Assembly: GCF_009720655.1 (NCBI RefSeq) | Contig: NZ_WNKS01000011.1 | Coordinates: 61,875 to 125,874 of the forward strand | DNA length: 64,000 nt | Source: Rhodoblastus acidophilus | GTDB lineage: Bacteria > Pseudomonadota > Alphaproteobacteria > Rhizobiales > Beijerinckiaceae | Direction: 5' to 3' | Shown here: positions 35,662 through 43,019 of the stretch, one piece after another | Layout of the letters: each line of letters opens with the position of its first letter | Numbering within the stretch: position 1 is the first letter of the stretch | Notes under the pieces: generated by a model | The model's input: the letters and a program-made list of their open reading frames with translations, nothing else | The model's database searches: none | Told to the model about the DNA's origin: nothing | Translations under genes and position numbers: made by a program

Positions 35662-37938
35662 ATGGCCAGCACAGAGATTTTGCCCGCGAACGCGGCAGGG
35701 CGCTCAAAAGGGTCCGACGACAAAGGCTTCCATCACGACGCAGGGCAAAAGCACAAATCAGCCCTCGAATGCCTGTGCCTGGTCGCGGCGCACCACGCTC
35801 ACGCCATCACCGTGGACGAGATCGTCCGCGACAATGCCTTGTCCGATCAGGCTGTGGATTATGATGGGCTGGTTCATTGCGCCCGCAAGGCCGGATTCAA
35901 GGCCAGACTCGTTCATCTCGACTGGGAAGGTCTGACCCAGATCGGCAAGGCCGTTCCAGCCATCGTCCGTCTCAAGACCGGCGCGAGCCTGGTGCTGGCG
36001 CGCGTGGCCGCCGATAATGGCGCGCCGCTCGGCGTGTTGCTGCATGATCCCAACGCCGCAGAAGGCGCCGAGCTTTTCGTCGACTGGCTGCGCTTCCAGG
36101 AAATCTGGACCGGCGAACTCGTTCTTGTCAGGCGCAATTACGACCTGAAGGATGAAGAGCAGCCGTTCAGTTTAAGCCTCATCGCCGCTCTGATCTTCCG
36201 CGAACGGCGGCTGGCGCGCGACATCGCGATCTGCGCCCTGATTCTCAGCCTGATCGCGCTGGCGCCGATCCTGTACTACCAGTTGATGATGTCGAAGGTG
36301 ATCACCTACCGCGCCATGGACACGTTCACCGTGTTGTCCGTGGGCTTGCTGGTTTTTATCGTTTTCGAAACCATCTTTGGTTTTCTGCGCTCGTATATGC
36401 TGCAAATCCTCACCTCACGGGTGGACGTCCGGCTGTCCGAATACATGTTCGACCGCATGTTGGCCCTGCCGATCGACTTCTACGAACGGACGGAAGTCGG
36501 CGGCGTCATGTTCCAGGTCAACGAGATGTGGAAGATCCGCAGCTTTCTGACCGGGCAATTGTTCGGCACCGTGCTGGACTCGATGACGCTGCTGTTTTTC
36601 CTGCCGGTGATGTTCGCCTTCAGCCCGCTGCTGACCTTCATCGTGCTGGGGTTCTGCGGCCTGATCGTGGTTTGGCTCGTCGCCATGCTGCCGACGTTCC
36701 GCGAGGCGACGGGCAGGGTGATCGAGGCGCAGACCGCGCGGGGTTCATTCCTCTACCAGACCGTGGCGGGCATGCGCACGGTGAAGTCGCTGGCGCTTGA
36801 AAGCCGGCAGCGGCGCGAATGGGACATTCTCGTGGCGCGCGTCGCCAAGACGCTTGACCGTCAGGCGAAGATCGCCGCCATCGTGCAGACCGGCGTCCGG
36901 CCGCTCGAGCGCCTGGCGGTCGTCGGCAGCTATGGCGTCGGCGTCTACATGGCCCTTGTCACCAACGATCCGGCTTATACCGGCTCGCTGTTCGCCTTCT
37001 TGCTGCTGTCGCAGCGCGTCGCCGGTCCGCTGATGCAGATGGCGCAACTGATCACCCAGGGCGACGAGGCGCGCGCGGCCGTCGGCGTGGTGAGCAAATT
37101 TCTCAACCAACCGCGCGAGGAGGGCATCGGCGACGGCGGCGTGCGCAAGCCGCTGGTCGGGCACGTGGAATTCTCCCAGGTGCGCTTCACCTACAAGGGC
37201 GCGCTCAGCCCGGCCATCGACGACGTCTCCTTCGAGATTCCCGTCGGCATGACGCTGGGCGTCGTCGGGCGCTCCGGTTCGGGCAAGACCACGCTGACGC
37301 GCCTGCTGCAGCGCCTGCACTCCGAATATGAAGGTTTGATCAAGATCGACGGCGTCGACGTGCGCGAATACAATGTCGCGCATCTGCGCCGCAACCTCGG
37401 CGTGGTGCTTCAGGAAAACTTCCTGTTCCGCGGCACGATCCGCGAGAACATCATGGCCGCCAAGCCCAACGCCACATTCGACGACGTGGTGCGCGCGGCG
37501 CGGCTCTCCGGCGCCGAGGAATTCATCGACCGCCTGCCGCGCGGTTACGACACCTACATCTACGAGGGCTCGCCCAATCTTTCGGGCGGCCAGCGCCAGC
37601 GGCTGGCGATCGCGCGCTGCATGATCCTCGATCCGAAGATCCTGATCTTCGACGAGGCGACCAGCGCGCTCGATCCGGATTCAGAGAGCATCGTCAACGA
37701 CAACATCCGCAAGATCGCCAAGGGTCGCACGGTGATCGTGATCTCCCACCGCCTGTCGTCGCTGGTCAATTCCGACGCCATCCTGGTGTTGGAGCGGGGC
37801 AAGGTCCTCGACGTGGCGCCGCATCGGGTGCTGCTGGAGCGCTGCGAAATCTATCGCGGCCTGTGGCTGCAGCAGAATGGCCATATCGAGGCCGCGGCCA
37901 CCAATCGCGCCGCCGCAAGAGGAGCGAGCCTTGTCTAA
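35662..37938 (+). CDS. HlyB-like type I secretion ABC transporter
   Basis: The product has 758 residues. An N-terminal C39-peptidase-like domain (about 30-165) lacks the catalytic Cys, as in HlyB, and so would bind rather than cut substrate. Membrane helices span about 185-470, and the ATPase has Walker A GRSGSGKTT (about 535), signature LSGGQRQRLAIAR (about 639), Walker B ILIFDEATSALD and switch ISHRLSS. The protein energises one-step export across both membranes with an HlyD-type adaptor and TolC. The adaptor gene overlaps its end. No substrate with RTX repeats is adjacent. GGGA lies before the ATG. Confidence 0.93.
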   Translation: MASTEILPANAAGRSKGSDDKGFHHDAGQKHKSALECLCLVAAHHAHAITVDEIVRDNALSDQAVDYDGLVHCARKAGFKARLVHLDWEGLTQIGKAVPAIVRLKTGASLVLARVAADNGAPLGVLLHDPNAAEGAELFVDWLRFQEIWTGELVLVRRNYDLKDEEQPFSLSLIAALIFRERRLARDIAICALILSLIALAPILYYQLMMSKVITYRAMDTFTVLSVGLLVFIVFETIFGFLRSYMLQILTSRVDVRLSEYMFDRMLALPIDFYERTEVGGVMFQVNEMWKIRSFLTGQLFGTVLDSMTLLFFLPVMFAFSPLLTFIVLGFCGLIVVWLVAMLPTFREATGRVIEAQTARGSFLYQTVAGMRTVKSLALESRQRREWDILVARVAKTLDRQAKIAAIVQTGVRPLERLAVVGSYGVGVYMALVTNDPAYTGSLFAFLLLSQRVAGPLMQMAQLITQGDEARAAVGVVSKFLNQPREEGIGDGGVRKPLVGHVEFSQVRFTYKGALSPAIDDVSFEIPVGMTLGVVGRSGSGKTTLTRLLQRLHSEYEGLIKIDGVDVREYNVAHLRRNLGVVLQENFLFRGTIRENIMAAKPNATFDDVVRAARLSGAEEFIDRLPRGYDTYIYEGSPNLSGGQRQRLAIARCMILDPKILIFDEATSALDPDSESIVNDNIRKIAKGRTVIVISHRLSSLVNSDAILVLERGKVLDVAPHRVLLERCEIYRGLWLQQNGHIEAAATNRAAARGASLV

Positions 37939-39274
37939 GAACGCTCTCGCGACCGTCCGGTCGTTCCAGTCCGAGATCGCGGCGATCCGGGAGGCGCCGG
38001 AGCCGTTGGCCGCGCGCATGACGGTGCATATGCTGGCCGCGATGATCGTCGCCTTCGTCGCCGTCCTTTTCCTTTTCAGGATCGACCGCGTCGTCAGCAG
38101 CACCGACGGCAAGGTGACCGTCAGTTCGACGCTCAACGTGTTTCAGGCGCTGGACACCGCGATCATCAAGTCGATCAATGTCCGCGCCGGCGATCTGGTG
38201 AAGAAGGGGCAGGTGCTGGCGACGCTCGACCCCACCTTCGCCGCCGCCGACGTCACGCAACTGAGCCAGCAGATCGCGAGCCTCAATCCGCTGATCCTGC
38301 GCACAGAGGCCGAACTCGCCGGCAAGGTTCCGGTGTTTCCGCCGACCTCCGACCCGACCGAAGCCAAGTACAACGAGCTGCAAAAGTCGCTCTACACGCA
38401 GCGCATGGCGCAATACACGGCGCAGATCAACAGCTTCAAGGAAAAAGACAACCAGATTCAGGCGACCATCGCCAAGACGCGGGGAGACATGACGCGCATC
38501 AAGGAGCGCGTCGAGATCGCCGGCAAGATCGAGGACATGCGCAGCAAGCTGCTGGCGTCCGGCGCCGGTTCGTTGCTCAACCAGTTGACGTCCAAGGACC
38601 AGCGCGTTGAACAAATGCGCACCCTCGAAAACCTCACCAACAGCCTCAAGGAGGCGGAGGCGCAGCTTTCTTCGGTGCGCGCCGACCGCGAGGCCTTCAT
38701 TCAGCAATGGTCGGGCCAGATCAGCCAGGATCTCGTCACCGCGCGCAACAACCGCGACTCCGCGCGCGCGCAGCTCGACAAGGCGCAGCGACATCAGGAC
38801 CTCGTTCAGATCGTCGCCGGCGAGGATTCGATCATCCTGACCGTCGCCAAGCTTTCGGTGGGTTCTGTGTTGAACCAGGGCGCGGAATTCATCACCGCCA
38901 TGCCGGTCGGCGTTCCCGTGCAAGCCGAGGTCACCGTCCCCACGCGCGACATTGGTTTCATTCGCGTCGGCGACCCGACCTCGCTGAGGGTGGACGCCTT
39001 CGACTACGTCGAGCACGGTTACGCCGAGGGCCGGGTGAAATGGATCAGCGAAGGCGCGTTCACGCTCAAGGATGACACCAACCAGCCGGTCGATCCCTAC
39101 TATCGCGTCGGCGTTTCGATCGACTCCTTCAAGTTCTTCAACGTGCCCGAAAACTTCAGGCTCATGCCGGGCATGACTCTGACGGCCGACATCAAGGTGG
39201 GCTCGCGCTCGGCGGGCGTGTACCTTCTCGAAGGTCTCGCCAGACGCATCACCAAGGCGATGCGCGAGCCATGA
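37931..39274 (+). CDS. HlyD-family periplasmic adaptor of type I secretion
   Basis: The product has about 447 residues. One membrane helix lies at about residues 30-50, followed by a lipoyl half-motif (INVRAGDLVKKGQVLATLDP, about 85), a long coiled coil (about 140-300) and a beta-barrel end with LRVDAFDYVEHGYAEGRVKW. It bridges the ABC transporter and an outer-membrane TolC channel. I choose TTG at 37931, which has AGGAG seven bases upstream and overlaps the transporter stop by eight bases; an ATG at 37877 would overlap more. Its stop overlaps the Sel1-repeat gene by four bases. Confidence 0.92.
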   Translation: MSKNALATVRSFQSEIAAIREAPEPLAARMTVHMLAAMIVAFVAVLFLFRIDRVVSSTDGKVTVSSTLNVFQALDTAIIKSINVRAGDLVKKGQVLATLDPTFAAADVTQLSQQIASLNPLILRTEAELAGKVPVFPPTSDPTEAKYNELQKSLYTQRMAQYTAQINSFKEKDNQIQATIAKTRGDMTRIKERVEIAGKIEDMRSKLLASGAGSLLNQLTSKDQRVEQMRTLENLTNSLKEAEAQLSSVRADREAFIQQWSGQISQDLVTARNNRDSARAQLDKAQRHQDLVQIVAGEDSIILTVAKLSVGSVLNQGAEFITAMPVGVPVQAEVTVPTRDIGFIRVGDPTSLRVDAFDYVEHGYAEGRVKWISEGAFTLKDDTNQPVDPYYRVGVSIDSFKFFNVPENFRLMPGMTLTADIKVGSRSAGVYLLEGLARRITKAMREP

Positions 39275-41232
39275 GACAGCGCCTGCGAACAGCGGTGCGG
39301 GCGCTGCGCCGTATCGCCGATCGGCGCACGGTCGGGTGGCTGAAGAGCCGCGCCGAGAGCGCGCTCCAAGAGGAGCAACACCATGAGGCGATCCACTTGT
39401 GGTTGCGCGCTTATGAGGCGGGCGACGCGGAAAGCGCCTTCCATCTCGCGGAATGCTACGAGCGGGGCCGCGGCGTGCGCGGGAGTCCCGCCGACGTCAT
39501 CAACTGGCACAGGCGCGCGGCGGAAGGCGGCCATGCCGAGGCGCAATTCCGTCTCGGGCGCGCGCTGCTGCACGGCGGCGAAGCGCCCGTTCCCGAATAC
39601 TGGAAGCACACGACCCGCGACGCCGACACGGCGGCCCGCGTCGCCGAGGCGCTTTACGCCGGCGGCGGCCGGCATGCGGCCGATCCCGAACAGGCGATCG
39701 GCTGGCTGGAAAAGGCGGCCGAAAGCGGCGTGGCGCAGGCGGATGCGCTGCTCGGCATGATCCATCTGCTGGGCAGACACGCGCCCCAGAACCTCGAAAA
39801 GGGGCGCTTCCATTTCGAGCGCGGCGCGCGGCGGGGCGACGCCTCGGCGCAATTCGGACTCGGTGACATTCTCTACCGCGGCATGGTCGGCGGCGCGCCC
39901 GATCATGCCGCGGGCGCCGACTGGTACGAAAAGGCCGCCGACCAGGGCCATCGCACCGCTCAGCTGGCGATGGCGACGATTTACCGCGACGGCGTCGGAC
40001 GCGACGCCGACCCTGAACGCTTCGCGCATTACATGGGTCTGGCCGCCGAAAGCGGCGACGCCTTCGCGCAATTCGAATTCGCGGTCATGCTGCAGCGCGG
40101 GCAGGGGGTCGAAGCCGATCTGAGCCGCGCCGAGACCTTTTTGCGCAAGTCGGCCAAGCGCGACTATCGTCCCGCGATCATCGCCCTGGCGGATTACTAT
40201 AGCCAGGGCGGCGCGGTGGAGCCCGACTGGCGCGAGGCCGCGCGCTGGCGGCTGCGGGCGGCGGAGCTTGGCGACCTCAACGCCATGTTCCTCTACGCCC
40301 GTCATGCGGCCAACGGCCTTGGCGTTCCCCCCAATCTCGAGGAGGCGGCGCGCTGGTTCCTGAAGGCGGCGGAACAGGGCCACGAGACGGCGGCGTACAA
40401 TCTGGCGGTCTGCTATCAGCATGGCAAGGGCGTGGGGCAGGACCTGAAAGAGGCGCTGCGTTGGTGCGAATTTGCCGCGGAAAAAGGTCTGCGCGACGCC
40501 AAGGTCAAGCTGGCGGAGCTGCATCTCGCCGGCGCCGGGGGGACGCGCGACGCGCCCCGCGCCGTCGAACTCCTGAAGGAGGCGTCCGATGCGGGCGACG
40601 GCCACGCCAAGACGCAACTGGCGATGATCTATCTGGAGGGACGCGACGTCTTCAAGGATTCGCGCAAGGCGGAACAATTGCTTCAGGACGCGGCCGGCTC
40701 CGGTTATGTCGCCGCCTCCCTGCAACTTGGCCATCTCTACGCCGGACATTACGATCCCGCCCGGGCGCAGCCCGAGGACGCGCTCGGCCATTACCTGGTC
40801 GCGGCCCAGGCCGGCAACGCCATCGCCCAGCATCTGGTCGCCAACCAGCTGCTGTCGCGCAACGACCCCGAGGCGGCGAAGGAGGGGGTGCGATGGCTGC
40901 ACAGGGCGGCTGACGCGGGTTTCCCCCCGGCGATGTTCCAGATGGGGGTCATTTTCTGCCAGGGACAGGTGGTGGAGAAGAATCTTTCGGAAGGGGTGCG
41001 CTGGTACGAACGGGCGGCGCAGCAGGGCCACACGGTCGCCCTCTACAATCTCGGCGTGATGGTGGCGAAAGGGCTCGGGGTCGAGGCCGATGTCGAGAAG
41101 GGCGCGGAGATGATGCGGCGCGCCGAGGCGGAAGGCGCGCTCGCCAAGCCGGCCGCCGCGGACAAACCCGGGCCCGCGGAGGCGCCCGTCAAGGGCAGGC
41201 CTGCGCTCGGCGTCGTCTCAAGCCTCGGCTAG
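39271..41232 (+). CDS. large Sel1-repeat (TPR-like) protein
   Basis: The product has 653 residues and is built almost entirely of Sel1 repeats of about 36 residues, at least a dozen, with units such as AFHLAECYERGRGV, AQFEFAVMLQRGQGV and ALYNLGVMVAKGLGV. There is no signal peptide; the first 25 residues are basic and helical. Sel1 solenoids serve as protein-binding scaffolds. Its four-base overlap with the HlyD gene suggests a cytosolic partner of the secretion machine or of the glycosyltransferases. That role is inference. Confidence 0.88.
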   Translation: MRQRLRTAVRALRRIADRRTVGWLKSRAESALQEEQHHEAIHLWLRAYEAGDAESAFHLAECYERGRGVRGSPADVINWHRRAAEGGHAEAQFRLGRALLHGGEAPVPEYWKHTTRDADTAARVAEALYAGGGRHAADPEQAIGWLEKAAESGVAQADALLGMIHLLGRHAPQNLEKGRFHFERGARRGDASAQFGLGDILYRGMVGGAPDHAAGADWYEKAADQGHRTAQLAMATIYRDGVGRDADPERFAHYMGLAAESGDAFAQFEFAVMLQRGQGVEADLSRAETFLRKSAKRDYRPAIIALADYYSQGGAVEPDWREAARWRLRAAELGDLNAMFLYARHAANGLGVPPNLEEAARWFLKAAEQGHETAAYNLAVCYQHGKGVGQDLKEALRWCEFAAEKGLRDAKVKLAELHLAGAGGTRDAPRAVELLKEASDAGDGHAKTQLAMIYLEGRDVFKDSRKAEQLLQDAAGSGYVAASLQLGHLYAGHYDPARAQPEDALGHYLVAAQAGNAIAQHLVANQLLSRNDPEAAKEGVRWLHRAADAGFPPAMFQMGVIFCQGQVVEKNLSEGVRWYERAAQQGHTVALYNLGVMVAKGLGVEADVEKGAEMMRRAEAEGALAKPAAADKPGPAEAPVKGRPALGVVSSLG

Positions 41233-41233
41233 C

Positions 41234-42694
41234 ATGGCGAGCGATATGTCGAGAAACGCCGGCTCCTCGGCTCCCTGGCGGATCGGTCTGGCGTTGAGCC
41301 GCCAGGCGCGCGACGCGTTGCGCGGCGGCGCGGACCCGCGCGAAATCTTTTTTCAGCCCTTCCGGTCGGCCGAAAGCCCGCTCCTCCTCGTGAGCGTCGG
41401 CATTTGGCTGATGCGGCCCGACCTCCAGGCCGCGTTCGATCTTGAAAGCGTGGAGGGCCAGACGCGCTTCCTGGCGTGGCAGGTGGATTATGGCGTCAAC
41501 GAGTATGCCGTGTTGCGCGAAGCCTTCGCCCGGCCGGACGTGCGCGGTCTCTATCTGAAGACGCCGGCCGAGGCGCCGCCGCTGGCGTCCGCTGTTCCGG
41601 CCTCCGGCGGCGTCAATCTGGTCGGCCATCTTCGCGCGCGGCTCGGCATTGGCGAGGACGCGCGTTGCGCGGCCGCCGCCCTGACCGCCGCCGGCGTCCC
41701 ACATGTGCTGATCGACGCGCCGGCCGGCGCCGACATCGGCGCCGAGCCGCACGTTTTTGGCGCCGAAATCGTCGCGGCGCCGGTCCATGCGACCAATCTG
41801 CTGTTCCTGTCGGCCTGGGAGACGTTCCGATATTTTTGCGTTCATGGCTCATCGCTGTGGCGCGGACGCAAGACCATCTGCGTCTGGCCCTGGGAGTTGC
41901 CGCAATGGCCGGAGCCCCTGGCGTTTTGCACGCTGCTGGCCGATGAAATCTGGGCGATCAGCGGTTTCGTGCGCAACGCCTTTGAACTGCGCTCGCCGGT
42001 TCCGGTGATTTCGATGCCTTCGGCGGTGGTGGCGACGGCGACGGCGGATCGCGCCGCCTATGGGCTTCCGGACGACGCCTTCGTGTTTGTCAGCTTCTTC
42101 GACGGCAACTCGTCCTTTGCGCGAAAGAATCCGGCGGGGGCGATCGCCGCCTTTCGCACCGCCTTTCCGCTTCCGGATTTTTCGGTCCGTCTGGTGGTCA
42201 AGGCGATGCGGGCCGGGGCGTCCCCGGACGCGTGGCGGGATCTCCAGGCCTCCGCCTGCGACGACCCCAGGATCGCCTTTGTTGACGAGGAATGGCGCCG
42301 GGACGAGACGCTGGGCCTGATCGCCAGTTGCGATTGCCTGGTGTCGCTGCATCGCGCCGAGGGTTTTGGACGGCCGATCGCCGAGGCCATTTTGTTGCGC
42401 CGTCCCGTGGTGGCGACCAAATGGTCGGGCAATCTCGATTTTCGCGACGAGGGTCTGCAATATCTGGTTGACGCCGACCTGCGCCCGCCCCCCGCTGGCG
42501 GCTATGCCTGGGGCGAGGGACAGGTCTGGGCCGAGCCCGATTCGAAGGCGGCGGTCGACGCGCTGCTGGCCGCGGTCCGTGGCGCGCGCCTGGCGCCGCC
42601 CCCTGGGCCGGCGTTCGATCCCGCGACGGTTGGCGTCCGCTACCGCGCCCGGCTGGAGGCGCTGGGCGCGCTGGAGTCGGGGAGCCGTTCGTAA
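41234..42694 (+). CDS. glycosyltransferase (GT4-like)
   Basis: The product has 486 residues. The C-terminal GT-B half is recognisable: VFVSFFDGNSSFARKNPAGA (about 277-296), a DPRIAFVDEEW strand, and SLHRAEGFGRPIAEAILL (about 371-388) with the EX7E pattern. The N-terminal third is divergent, with VNLVGHLRARLGIGEDAR near 135. It is predicted to be a cytosolic retaining glycosyltransferase. It begins directly after the Sel1 gene and closes the operon. The acceptor is unknown; a secreted protein or glycolipid handled by the same cluster is the natural guess. Confidence 0.85.
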   Translation: MASDMSRNAGSSAPWRIGLALSRQARDALRGGADPREIFFQPFRSAESPLLLVSVGIWLMRPDLQAAFDLESVEGQTRFLAWQVDYGVNEYAVLREAFARPDVRGLYLKTPAEAPPLASAVPASGGVNLVGHLRARLGIGEDARCAAAALTAAGVPHVLIDAPAGADIGAEPHVFGAEIVAAPVHATNLLFLSAWETFRYFCVHGSSLWRGRKTICVWPWELPQWPEPLAFCTLLADEIWAISGFVRNAFELRSPVPVISMPSAVVATATADRAAYGLPDDAFVFVSFFDGNSSFARKNPAGAIAAFRTAFPLPDFSVRLVVKAMRAGASPDAWRDLQASACDDPRIAFVDEEWRRDETLGLIASCDCLVSLHRAEGFGRPIAEAILLRRPVVATKWSGNLDFRDEGLQYLVDADLRPPPAGGYAWGEGQVWAEPDSKAAVDALLAAVRGARLAPPPGPAFDPATVGVRYRARLEALGALESGSRS

Positions 42695-42750
42695 CGTTTG
42701 GGCGCCGGGGCGGGCGGCTCCGGACATTCCCGGCTTCGCCTGCGGACGGC

Positions 42751-42987
42751 AAGAGCGTTTTCAAGCGAAGTGGATGCCGGTTCGCGTGAAGACAACGCGT
42801 AGAAACAAAAGACAAGAGCGTTTTCAAGCGAAGTGAATGGCGGTTCGCGTGAAGACAACGCGTGGAAACAAAAGACAAGAGCGTTTTCAAGCGAAGTGGA
42901 CGCTGGTTCGCGTGAAGACAACGCGTGGAAACAAAAGACGAGAGCGTTTTCAAGCGAAGTGGATGCCGGCTCGCGTGAAGACAACGC
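42751..42987 (+). repeat. tandem array of four 63-bp palindromic units (family R63)
   Basis: Units start at 42751, 42814, 42877 and 42940; the last stops after about 48 bp. Each unit holds GAGCGTTTTCAAGCGAAG, then GGTTCGCGTGAAGACAACGC, which fold on themselves, then a short A-rich spacer. Units differ by only a few bases, mainly in the loop (GGATGCC, GAATGGC, GGACGCT, GGATGCC). Single homologues lie at 6043-6104 and 56428-56487. Because 63 is a multiple of three, open frames run through the array, but they have no protein-like features and I do not call them. Confidence 0.93.
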
Positions 42988-43019
42988 TCACCATTTTGAT
43001 TTCGCAAACGTCGCGACGC

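Noticed and set aside
30811..42694. Considered as a polysaccharide (Wzx/Wzy or ABC-2) export locus
   Set aside because: The transporter has the HlyB layout with an N-terminal peptidase-like domain and is followed by an HlyD-type adaptor; there is no flippase, polymerase, Wza/Wzc or KpsM/T homologue.
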